DNA of 19,496 nucleotides from Amoebophrya sp. AT5.2 (lineage: Eukaryota > Sar > Dinophyceae > Syndiniales > Amoebophryaceae). A program made the translations under genes and the position numbers. Below, one piece after another: positions 12,601 through 19,496 of the stretch (position 1 is its first letter; each line of letters begins with the position of its first letter). A model generated the notes under the pieces. That model was not told the DNA's origin and searched no databases. It was given only the letters and a program-made list of their open reading frames with translations. The stretch lies in contig RXOD01004654.1 in the NCBI GenBank assembly GCA_005223375.1, positions 1 to 19,496 on the forward strand, written 5' to 3'.

Positions 12601-12655
12601 AGTGCAACGCCACATTCTTGCCGAGAATCAAGGACAGACCCTTGGCTCCCGCCAT
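6625..12655 (-). CDS. Full-size ABCA-type ABC transporter, 1810 residues, four exons
   Basis: Exons are 12655-12317, 12197-10580, 10332-9569 and 9336-6625; together they make 1811 codons including the TAG. Introns are 119, 247 and 232 nt, all GT-AG, with phases 0, 1 and 0. The protein has two TMD-NBD halves. TMD1 begins with a helix near residues 28-47 and carries the ABCA-like EKENNLME...YGLPKGTYWL turn across intron 1. NBD1 has Walker A GHNGAGKTT (about 523-531), Q-loop CPQYNP, signature LSGGQKR (about 622), Walker B VVILDEPTTGMDP (split by intron 2) and H-loop STHYLEEAD. TMD2 shows the matching YSEEAENGLLRHMTMHGV turn. NBD2 has Walker A GPNGAGKTT (about 1388-1396), signature YSGGMKRK (about 1530), Walker B FLDEMSAGVD (about 1549) and H-loop TTTHSMMEAD. 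A C-terminal domain ends with the typical EPTLEQVFLKFA. ABCA proteins move lipids or related hydrophobic substrates using ATP; the substrate here is unknown. Extracellular loops are short for the family. ATG 12655 is the only ATG after an in-frame TAA. VQAGA repeats lie in the linker before NBD1. Confidence 0.93.
9337..9568 (-). other. ABCA intron 3, with a misleading read-through frame
   Basis: The exon frame stays open past the donor as far as a TAG at 9445-9443, but those extra codons are AT-rich and unlike the rest of the gene. The donor GCG/GTACCG at 9569/9568 is phase 0 and matches the phase-0 acceptor CAACAG/GTGG at 9337/9336, giving TKWHVA joined to VVPRLFGLFYLG. The more obvious AG/GTAGAC near 9447 is phase 2 and would break the downstream frame. 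The intron contains clustered GATCGAT-type repeats around 9429-9530. Confidence 0.75.
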
Positions 12656-13662
12656 CTTCGCTCGGCCGACCGCCCTTAGACCGATTTTGTATCTTTAGCA
12701 GCGATGGAGATGCGGTTACTACAATCCGCTGGGCCTAATGTGTGTTAGTTACTGATTATTGCGCAGCTAATGCACCGTAGAATTCTTGAAGCCAAAAGAC
12801 GCGCCCGTAGAATTGAAGGCACGAGAATGCGACTAAGTATGTTGAGTCCTTTATTTATCTCTTCCACGATCGTGGCTCCACCCAGGGGTTGGATCGTCCG
12901 GTTGAAGAAAGAGAAACAGTACGAGTAAGAGTAACAGCTAAGTACGTGTTATATGTTTAAGGTAAATGTGGAAAGGTGTTCAAGAAAGTTTTGTTTTCTG
13001 CCTTACGGTTACGACCTTAGAATCTAGTACGGTACTAGTTCTACGATGTTGACGCAAATCTCCTGGTAACACTGATTTCTGTCCTGCTTGGAACTGTATC
13101 ATGGATGGAACGACGAACACGCGCGAAGGACCACGGTAGGGGTAGTCCATCCTGATCCTGATCCATTACAAGAAAGATCCAACCACACAACTTGACGCTT
13201 GAAGATCTTCACAGATCCATAAAAATTCTCAGACCGAAGGGGCGATCGCTGATCTTTTCATCACGCATTGTGACCTACGCAGTGCTTGATCGCTTTTGCA
13301 GAAAGAATTTGAAGGCATCGATGGACTTGAGTTGCGCGACGAGCATCGGACGAGGCGGACCGCGCACTATAGAGATGCTCCACCAGCCACGGGACTATGG
13401 CGCGCGCAACGCCTGCTGGCGCCTGCGGTGGTTTTCTGTCCTTTGTCTTGAACTTTGCAAGTACAGACTGTATTGGCTTCATAGGTGCAGTTTTTGAGTC
13501 CCCGTTACGTCGGAGCGAACCCGCGGACCCGCATGTGTTGTCTGTGGGGATGTCCGCGAACCCAGTCTTTGAATTCCCCGGTCATCACAACCGGAGCACA
13601 CCCCCCGGACATCACAGCTACTCCCGGGTCCGTGGTCGCGTCTGCAAAACTGCATCCCAACA
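12656..13662. other. Intergenic region upstream of the ABCA gene and downstream of the COPI/EF-hand gene
   Basis: About 1 kb without a supported gene. It includes two CTAAGTA elements (12829-12845 and 12938-12947), the 12-bp perfect palindrome CCACGATCGTGG at 12864-12875, and near 13552-13577 a partial duplicate of the last EF-hand exon. A 73-codon minus-strand open frame at 13482-13261 shows no recognisable domain. The right part should hold the 3' UTR of the COPI/EF-hand gene and the left part the ABCA promoter. Confidence 0.65.
12829..12845 (-). promoter_or_regulatory. Shared upstream motif, ABCA gene
   Basis: The plus strand reads GCGACTAAGTATGTTGA, identical to the copy upstream of the RAP gene at 15 of 17 positions; both differences are transitions. 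It lies about 175 nt upstream of the ABCA ATG. A second CTAAGTACGT core sits at 12938-12947. Function is not known from sequence; a core promoter element or a transcript 5'-end processing site is possible. Confidence 0.4.
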
Positions 13663-13708
13663 TCACAGCACGAGCATGTCCGGTCCGCGAACCCAGTCTT
13701 CGAATTCC
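13552..13708. repeat. Dispersed direct repeat: second, decayed copy of part of the EF-hand exon
   Basis: Bases 13552-13577 match 13683-13708 at 25 of 26 positions. The right copy is coding and specifies the EFEDWVRG segment of the COPI/EF-hand gene. The left copy lies beyond that gene's stop codon and would encode EFKDWVRG. Weaker similarity extends a further 20 to 25 bases into the calcium-loop codons. This indicates a local duplication followed by decay, or an alternative terminal exon. Confidence 0.8.
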
Positions 13709-15111
13709 TCGCGCGAAATCAAACCGTCGGAACGGACGTCCACGCTCATGGCCGCCACAATGTAGTGCAGCTCTTCCTCGGTGAACGTGATGGCTGTGCG
13801 ATGCAGATTCAGATTCGGCTTTTTTGGGGCAGTGTTGTCGTGGGTTGATTGTAGAAAGATAGTAGGCTGTTTTTAATCTCTAGTATCTCGATGGTCGCTA
13901 GAAATCTCGCGATACCTTGCAAGCTGGCTGCGAGGTCTCGGAACTGGATTTTAGACATGCCGTTGGGCGGGATGTAGGCGCCCCACTGGTCGGGGCCCTG
14001 CTCGACAATTTTCTTGCGAACGGCCTCCAGGTTGCTCGATAATTTCCATCCGAAGAAAATACCTTTATTTTTAAGAATTCATTTTTTATCGAAGAAAGAG
14101 GCCAGCATAACTTAGAGCGCGGTATTTCTAGGTCACGATTGGAAACCCAAAGATCGAAAGGCGATACTGTATGCCGCCACTCCTGCTACGTAGCCGCCAA
14201 GGATACATCCGAGCATGGGCAGGATGTCGTTGTCGTAAAGCGCTCCGACGGTTATTGATGCCAAGAAAAGGTACCTGCGTATTTACTTAGACGGTTTTTT
14301 CAATTGACGAAGGAAGGTCGCATCACGACCATCGGTAGAGGACGCTACTACTTTCTTTTTATGACAAGTCGAAGCACAAGTTCAAGTAGAGGCTGAAGTA
14401 ACGTCAGTACCAGACGCCTCTGCCCACGAATCTGGTCATGAAGAGGCCGTACCAGAAGACGGCCATGCGAAAGCTCCGCAGCCCCGGACTGTCGTACGGG
14501 GCATCCACCACCAGCATTATCAGCCCGAATAACGTCAAAAATACCTGCGTGTAGGAGCCATCATACCAGACACTGTGACTGTCAAAAAGCAAGCATCTGG
14601 TGGAGAAAGAAGCCGTGGGTGAAAGATTGATGGATGAAAAAATCCTCATTTTTAGACAGAGGTACGTAGTTGACGAAGTCGAATGCTGGGCGAAAGTTGG
14701 TGGCGGCGACGACGATGGAGAGGACGCCGGAAAAGGTGACGATGGTGGCGCACGTGAAAAACAAAAATTTGAAGACGCCGCCGAACTTTTCCTTGACGGA
14801 GCCAACCAGCGCCGCCCCCTTCTCATTTTGCGCCACCTGCGCATACATCTTGACTGGTGCCTCCTCGTGTACTGGTGCCTTCTCTTTCCACTACGCACGT
14901 CTGATTACTTATGCTTATGCTCCTTGTCCGTGCCTTGCGCTTGCCGATGCAAATGCGATGGTGCCAAAATTAAAGTTATCTGACTGTGGACGCGACTAGA
15001 CAAAAGAGGAGATGTTGAGCATGCTGGTCGCGGTGCCTTCCTCGATGAAGCGTCTTTGCGTAAGGACACAGGTACCTCTTCAGGCGTCTCCACTGCCTCG
15101 GCATGTTGCAT
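13663..15111 (-). CDS. COPI-associated-type multipass membrane protein with C-terminal EF-hand pair, 266 residues, six exons
   Basis: Exons are 15111-15076, 14890-14666, 14544-14411, 14274-14147, 14062-13916 and 13793-13663, totalling 267 codons with the TGA. All five introns (185, 121, 136, 84 and 122 nt) are GT-AG with matching phases 0, 0, 2, 1 and 1. ATG 15111 follows an in-frame TGA two codons upstream. The N-terminus is charged, with an APVHEEAPVK repeat made by a 10-bp direct repeat at 14853 and 14871. Hydrophobic segments lie near residues 52-75, 85-101, 114-124, 130-145 and 149-170. The GRGVWYLFLASITVG stretch resembles the GRGxxYLFLG core of the COPI_assoc/Tvp18 family of Golgi membrane proteins. 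The tail (about 175-266) has a degenerate first EF-hand and a better second one with loop DVRSDGLISREE (about 242-253): D1, D5, G6, I8 and E12 are present, but position 3 is Arg. An in-membrane vesicle-traffic protein tuned by calcium is the inference. The first exon is short and less certain; without it the start would be ATG 14848. Confidence 0.7.
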
Positions 15112-15119
15112 CTGTCACA

Positions 15120-15132
15120 CGACTAAGTTTGA
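15120..15132 (-). promoter_or_regulatory. Shared upstream motif, COPI/EF-hand gene
   Basis: The plus strand reads CGACTAAGTTTGA, sharing the CGACTAAGT core with the copies upstream of the ABCA and RAP genes. It ends only about nine bases before the proposed ATG at 15111. A TATA-box distance is therefore ruled out, and a transcript 5'-end or initiator-type role is more plausible. Confidence 0.35.
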
Positions 15133-15282
15133 AGCGAGCGATGAACAGCTCCCGATGTGAACAGCTTTTCACTTCGTGTTCCGACGATTCCTTGTACTTC
15201 TTGCAGTTCGAGTTGCTAGCGTGCGTCCTGCTCAGCAGAATAAATACCGCATATAAAAATTCGATTTCCACCGTTTCCACTC

Positions 15283-18200
15283 TTACGCGCTTTCATTAGT
15301 GTCATTAGTTTTTCGGAGCAGCTCTCCAAAGGCCTCCATCGTCGTTAGTTTTCGCGCATCGACGTCGATGTATTGATATCCCACCGCCTCCGCCAGCTTC
15401 CGCTTCAGTACCGCGTCCCCCGTGAGTACCTCGACCTCGGCTGCCTCCCGTACCTCTTTATCTTTTCCGGCACTGGTGGCGCCCAGGCCCCCAACAACCC
15501 GAACGTAGTGGCTGGGGCCGTTCACCTCGATTGCGAATGTTTTCCGCCCTCCACAACAGGACAATGGCGGCTCTGCGACTAGGTCGAGCAAAAAGGAGTC
15601 TTGCACAAGTGGTACCTCGTTCCGCACATCGTACCCAGCTGGCAGAAGCTCGCGCAGCCAACGAGACAGCTTTTCGTGCCCCCGGCTGCTGTCGACGGAG
15701 TCGCGCTCGTCGCTCCTTGAGGATCCAGAGCCACTTCCTGGAAAGAGTACACCCGTCGACGCGTTTCCACCAGCACCAGCGGGAGCGGCGGTCGCTGATG
15801 CTGTGCTTCTCATCTCGCGGTCCGATTCTCGGAGCAAGACGTCGAGCGCCAGTCGCGCGCGTGCTGCCTGGTGCTCCGCAAACTGCTCTTCCTGGTTGGA
15901 AATTCTCCCGAGGCTCTCTCCTTTCCTCGTGACCGAGGACTCTTCGAAAATCCGCCGCCAAAGCTTGTTTCCCGCCCCGTCGTTTGCGCTCCACAGGTCC
16001 TCCTCGAATCTTCCAGCAGGTCCGACCGCTGCGAGCGTCGCCAGTGCCATTGCGATCGGTCCGCCAAGGTCGCCCGGTCGCAAATGTTGACAGTCGTGAT
16101 TTTGGAGGGCCCAATCCGTTTTTCGCGAAAACTCAAAATTTTTTCCCGTTTTCCCGATCTCCGCAACCAGTGGCAGCACGAAGTCTGTCCAGCGCCGCGT
16201 TGCGAAGTGCGGCAGCCGAGCGCACGTCTGCAGCGCGAACACGAGAAGCATGGCGCGCTTCCCTTCCGAGAAGGAGTGCTCGCGCGAACCCGGGGCGGGC
16301 AGCGACTCGAACATTCGCTTCGTTTCCTCTACAAGCGCGTCCAGGAAGGGCTCCGATACCGTCGACGCCCGCTTCCCGACATACCAGAACGCTGACAAAT
16401 GCCTCGGGTCCACGGATTTCATCTCTTTCATTTGCTCTCCCAGCCGCCGCACCGTTGCGGCGTACAGCCTCAGCAAAGCAGAGTCAGCATCTCCGAGCAC
16501 CGCCAGGGCCCAGGCAGCGTTCGCGAGGTGCTGCGTGTGCTGCATTTCTTCCCAGGGGGTTCCTCGCGGCGAAGGACCCCAGGACGTCCCAGCTCGATTT
16601 TCGGAATTCAGCTCGCGGTACAGCAAGCTCGATTTCACCGCCTCGCCGCACAGCTCGACCCAATCCGTGTCCTTGCCAAGGGTGATGGGAGAGAAAGCGG
16701 CAGAAGAAGTTGACGTGCTGGGTTCACCACGCTCAGCCCCCGCGTCCTGAGGCCCTGTCCGCGCAAGGAGCAGATCACCGAAGTCGCTCTCCGTGGCCAC
16801 CCTGGCCAGGCCGTACAGCACCTGGGAGAGCACTGCTTCGTTCCTCCGCACCTCCCGACAAACCGCCGGGTCATTCAGCCGGCCCTTCACGAGCGCGATC
16901 AGCGAGGCGTGGCTGGTCGTGCTGGCTGCGGTAGTTTTTTTGTTAACCTTAATAAAGGGGGCATCTACTGGTATCGGATCCATTGGCTTCAGCTGTCTAG
17001 GGGAGCTGGCCGCCGCCGGGACGTTCACGACGGCGTAGGCCCACACCAAGCTCGCGAACGCGCGGGCGCCCAAGCTCGCGAACGAGTGGTGCGACACGCC
17101 GGCCACCCAAGCGCGCGTCTGTTCTCGCAGTTGCAGCTTTCCGCAGCTCCACCCGATCGCACCCAGCTCCTGGTCTGAAAACGCGGGTATACCTATACGT
17201 GTAGGAGGAGAGCAAGTGCTTGTGGTTGTGCTACTGCTACCCGAAGAAGTACAAGTAGGAGTAGAACCCAGGAGCCGTCGGATCGCCTCGTTCACAACAA
17301 CCGTCTCGAACCAGGGGGAAGAGATTCCCACGCGGGCGTGCGCCACGCACAGCTGACTGAGCGACTCCGGCGAGAAGCTGCTGGGCAGCATCGCCGACGT
17401 TTCGCCGCTGCCCAAGTTGTCGAAGAATTTCTTGGCTGTAATTTGCGTGCCCGCGGCACGATCTTCCGGCTCCTCGGCACCCAGCACGGTCGCGACGCTC
17501 CAGCAAACCAACGAGAGTTCTTGCGGCAGAAGCCGCCGCCTCGACACGTCCACCAGACCCGAAAGCGCCGACTTTTCGTCCACCAGCTGCGCAAACAGAC
17601 GGTTCGTGGCGCCGCGGAACTCCTCGCTGCCCGTAGCCGCATACAGCTTCGCGAGGCTCGCGAGTACTGTCACCGTGGCCCGCGACGCGAATGCGGGTAT
17701 CCGCGACTCGATCTCGCCCACGATAGCCACGGGCGGCAAGGCAAAACCCGCCAAACCGGCATACCCATTCAAAAGCTGGGCCATACCGATCTCAGACAAC
17801 AACACACTCCCGTCCGCCTTCTGCGTGCGCGCGCGCTGCTTCTCCCCATGGGTCAACGTCTTGAAGTCTAGGGCGGAGTACTGGATCCGCGGCGCACTTG
17901 ATGGAACAAACGGAGCAGCCGTCATGTCGTCCCGCTGGTCATGGGGTGCTTCCGCCTTTGGCCTCCGTAGCCCTCGCTCCAGGACGTTGTGGAAGGACTC
18001 CAACAGGGCGCGAAGATCGGACTTGAGCTCCCCGGGCGTGATAGTAATACCCCGCCTTAGAGGGTCGCAGTCGGCCGTTTCAACAACGCTCAGATGCGGC
18101 TTGAGCGAGCCCAGGGCGAACACCGTGTTGCAGATGCAGCGTGGGTCCTCGGCTTTTGGGTCGACAACCTGCCGGCGCTCAGTCGGACTTGCGTTTCCCT

Positions 18201-18693
18201 CCAACGCCGGCACGTGCCGCGACCTGAAACGCCGCGCAAGCTCACGCACAATCAGCGCTACGGCTTCGGTTTTTTCTTCCCCCGAGGTAGCGGAGGAGGA
18301 ACCCTGGGATTTATTGTTCACGGATAGTTCTCTGCCCTTCGATTGTGCTTTGGCGAGCTTGACCAGCACCGTGGACATGTGCACGAAGTCCATGTCGTCC
18401 GCTACGTGCAAGCGGACCATGGCCAACAGCTCCGCAGTGCTCTCTTCCTGCTGAATCCGCGACTGCAGGGATTGTCGCGGCGACTTCGACTTCTTCCATC
18501 TAGTGGCTGCTGACGGCACATCTGAGGGAACATTGCGCACGAGCGGGGAAGCGCGCTGGGGTCCCATCGCAGCTGCTCCCGCAATGAAACGCCGCCTGGG
18601 AACCGGAAGAAGTGAAGGTGGAGAAATAGCATCGCCGGGACACAAGTCTCCCCGCGGTCGCGTCCGGCCACGTACGCGCATAACTACCGACAT
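15283..18693 (-). CDS. RAP-domain protein with alpha-helical repeats, probable organellar RNA-binding factor
   Basis: A 1136-residue open frame ending at TAA 15283-15285. The C-terminus (about 1035-1125) is a RAP domain: TFAIEVNGPSHYVRV is the core strand and loop, and LKRKLAEAVGYQYIDVDA is the following helix and strand. An Ala/Gly/Lys-rich insertion of about 25 residues separates them. Upstream, from about 100 to 900, are Leu/Ala-rich helical repeats of the FASTK/OPR-like kind, for example NAAWALAVLGDADSALLRLY and FASLVWAYAVVNV. In characterised families, RAP proteins bind organellar RNA and help process, stabilise or assemble mitochondrial or plastid transcripts and rRNA. The N-terminus is Arg-rich with almost no acidic residues over 40 positions, consistent with an organellar targeting peptide. 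ATG 18693 follows an in-frame TGA; M5 and M43 are alternative starts. The gene appears unspliced, unlike its neighbours, apart from one candidate in-frame intron at 17267-17175. Confidence 0.9.
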   Translation of the reverse strand: MSVVMRVRGRTRPRGDLCPGDAISPPSLLPVPRRRFIAGAAAMGPQRASPLVRNVPSDVPSAATRWKKSKSPRQSLQSRIQQEESTAELLAMVRLHVADDMDFVHMSTVLVKLAKAQSKGRELSVNNKSQGSSSATSGEEKTEAVALIVRELARRFRSRHVPALEGNASPTERRQVVDPKAEDPRCICNTVFALGSLKPHLSVVETADCDPLRRGITITPGELKSDLRALLESFHNVLERGLRRPKAEAPHDQRDDMTAAPFVPSSAPRIQYSALDFKTLTHGEKQRARTQKADGSVLLSEIGMAQLLNGYAGLAGFALPPVAIVGEIESRIPAFASRATVTVLASLAKLYAATGSEEFRGATNRLFAQLVDEKSALSGLVDVSRRRLLPQELSLVCWSVATVLGAEEPEDRAAGTQITAKKFFDNLGSGETSAMLPSSFSPESLSQLCVAHARVGISSPWFETVVVNEAIRRLLGSTPTCTSSGSSSTTTSTCSPPTRIGIPAFSDQELGAIGWSCGKLQLREQTRAWVAGVSHHSFASLGARAFASLVWAYAVVNVPAAASSPRQLKPMDPIPVDAPFIKVNKKTTAASTTSHASLIALVKGRLNDPAVCREVRRNEAVLSQVLYGLARVATESDFGDLLLARTGPQDAGAERGEPSTSTSSAAFSPITLGKDTDWVELCGEAVKSSLLYRELNSENRAGTSWGPSPRGTPWEEMQHTQHLANAAWALAVLGDADSALLRLYAATVRRLGEQMKEMKSVDPRHLSAFWYVGKRASTVSEPFLDALVEETKRMFESLPAPGSREHSFSEGKRAMLLVFALQTCARLPHFATRRWTDFVLPLVAEIGKTGKNFEFSRKTDWALQNHDCQHLRPGDLGGPIAMALATLAAVGPAGRFEEDLWSANDGAGNKLWRRIFEESSVTRKGESLGRISNQEEQFAEHQAARARLALDVLLRESDREMRSTASATAAPAGAGGNASTGVLFPGSGSGSSRSDERDSVDSSRGHEKLSRWLRELLPAGYDVRNEVPLVQDSFLLDLVAEPPLSCCGGRKTFAIEVNGPSHYVRVVGGLGATSAGKDKEVREAAEVEVLTGDAVLKRKLAEAVGYQYIDVDARKLTTMEAFGELLRKTNDTNESA
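17175..17267 (-). other. Candidate 93-nt in-phase intron inside the RAP gene
   Basis: In transcript orientation the segment starts GTTCTACTCC and ends GCGTTTTCAG. It is 31 codons long with no in-frame stop, so it stays open whether or not it is removed. It encodes a Ser/Thr/Cys/Pro-rich patch unlike the surrounding helical repeats, with lower GC. Removal would join AIRRLL to DQELGAIGWS in phase 1. It could equally be a real low-complexity loop. Confidence 0.3.
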
Positions 18694-18831
18694 ACTTACT
18701 CGCTTTCCGGATCACCACTGACAGTAGCAGGAGGTGTAAGGGAGGTACGCATCCATGTCTTACTAGATCTTCGATGCCGTAAGAATGAGACCGACATGAG
18801 TTACGAGTAAAACAAGAATGAGGACACGGAC

Positions 18832-18848
18832 GCGACTAAGTACGTCGA
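18832..18848 (-). promoter_or_regulatory. Shared upstream motif, RAP gene
   Basis: The plus strand reads GCGACTAAGTACGTCGA, about 140 nt upstream of the RAP ATG. It is the best-formed copy of the element recurring upstream of all four genes. In transcript orientation the core is TACTTAG/TCGC. The role is inferred from position only. Confidence 0.4.
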
Positions 18849-18906
18849 AGGGCTTAGACGCTCGCTTGTGCATGCTCCGAAGGCAATTCAGTGGGTTTGG
18901 TTTCCG

Positions 18907-18929
18907 GATACGATTCAAGAAATCGTATC
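18907..18929. repeat. Short perfect inverted repeat (hairpin)
   Basis: GATACGATT at 18907-18915 and AATCGTATC at 18921-18929 form a 9-bp perfect stem around the 5-nt loop CAAGA. It lies about 215 nt upstream of the RAP start codon. No T-run follows on either strand to suggest a terminator; it may be a protein-binding palindrome or chance. Confidence 0.6.
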
Positions 18930-19496
18930 TATAAAATTGAGATCATCGAGCACGACAGAGAGAACACGAGCAGCAAACTAAGCAGAGAGACCCACTCTTG
19001 GAAACGCTCGGCCAGCGCGTGTTTGCGGGACACGGACAAAGCTTCCACTTCGGCGGGTATTTTGGGGAAGCTGAAGCCACGACGCGCGGGGAGAAAAACC
19101 GCGCCTGCTCTCTCCTCTGCTTGAGCTTTTATCTGCCTCCTTCGGTGAATGAGTTGCGTGCTCCCCTATCTATCGCGGAAAGAAACGAGCAACGCCGGCG
19201 GTTTTCAAACATTCGACAAGTCCTTGAATCCTGCAGAGCGACTTACATTACCAGCACGCGCCCTATTTTGGTCTTCCACTTCGTGCGCAAGGAGTTGACA
19301 AGCGCGCAGATAGCTACCGAGAGGCCCCGCAAACGGTGCGGGCCGCGTAGTGCGCGGCTGGCAGTCACACGCGCGGAGTGCCGGACGAAGGCGCAGGGGA
19401 TGCGGAAAGTCGGCGCGTGACAAAAAAAAAACAAACAAACCAAAGCAATAGCAGCGCGCCGCGCGCGGGGCGGGCGCCGGCTCCCCCGGGCGCGGC

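Larger units (their letters stand above)
18694..19496. other. Gene-free region upstream of the RAP gene
   Basis: About 800 bp with no supportable gene. It should contain the RAP promoter and 5' UTR. GTAAGT, a consensus splice donor in transcript orientation, directly abuts the RAP ATG (18699-18694). The shared motif lies at 18832-18848 and a short perfect hairpin at 18907-18929. A ten-A run near 19421-19433 is followed by an extremely GC-rich, CpG-dense tail from about 19453 to the window end. A 140-codon plus-strand frame at 18998-19420 has no recognisable domain. Confidence 0.6.

Noticed and set aside
13261..13482. 73-codon minus-strand open frame between the ABCA and COPI/EF-hand genes
   Set aside because: No recognisable motif and no phase-compatible link to a neighbouring exon; left as unannotated spacer.
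18998..19420. 140-codon plus-strand open frame upstream of the RAP gene
   Set aside because: No domain, no hydrophobic or repeat pattern, and no splice or codon signature like the real genes; chance is likely in GC-rich DNA.
1..19496. tRNA, rRNA, CRISPR array, insertion sequence, phage or bacterial operon features
   Set aside because: No cloverleaf or TpsiC-like box, regularly spaced repeats, transposase or integrase reading frame, or Shine-Dalgarno organisation was seen; the spliced genes point to a nuclear eukaryotic locus.

Overview
The window reads as nuclear DNA of a GC-rich unicellular eukaryote. Its genes are interrupted by short introns (84 to about 640 nt), and no operon, ribosome-binding or tRNA signals are visible. 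A RAP-domain protein with helical repeats, a full-size ABCA transporter, a COPI-associated/EF-hand membrane protein and uniform gene orientation would fit an alveolate (chromerid, perkinsid or dinoflagellate-like). The sequence alone does not settle the lineage, so that placement is a low-confidence inference.

All four recognised genes lie on the minus strand, so transcription runs from right to left. From right to left they are: (1) a 1136-residue RAP-domain protein, essentially one exon (18693-15283); (2) a six-exon gene of 266 residues with a COPI-associated-type membrane domain followed by an EF-hand pair (15111-13663); (3) a four-exon gene for a 1810-residue full-size ABCA-type transporter (12655-6625); (4) an NHL-repeat propeller protein with very long low-complexity insertions, reconstructed as four exons (5575-1), whose last exon runs off the left edge. 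Each multi-exon model was built by joining protein-coding blocks at GT...AG sites with matching codon phase. The ABCA and COPI/EF-hand models close in frame to a stop codon.

The gene-free stretches are 5576-6624, 12656-13662, 15112-15282 and 18694-19496. They are less GC-rich than the exons. They hold a small tandem duplication, short palindromes, a hairpin, a decayed copy of part of the EF-hand exon, and a shared sequence, GCGACTAAGTAYGTYGA or a close relative, found once upstream of each of the four genes. That shared element and the unusual splice sites are the most interesting signals here. The splice-site pattern is GTAC donors in place of GTRAG, with downstream exons often starting again with GT.

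The genes do not form an obvious pathway. The RAP protein suggests organellar RNA work, the ABCA protein lipid or related transport, and the COPI/EF-hand protein a calcium-responsive Golgi or vesicle membrane role. The NHL protein is probably a scaffold.
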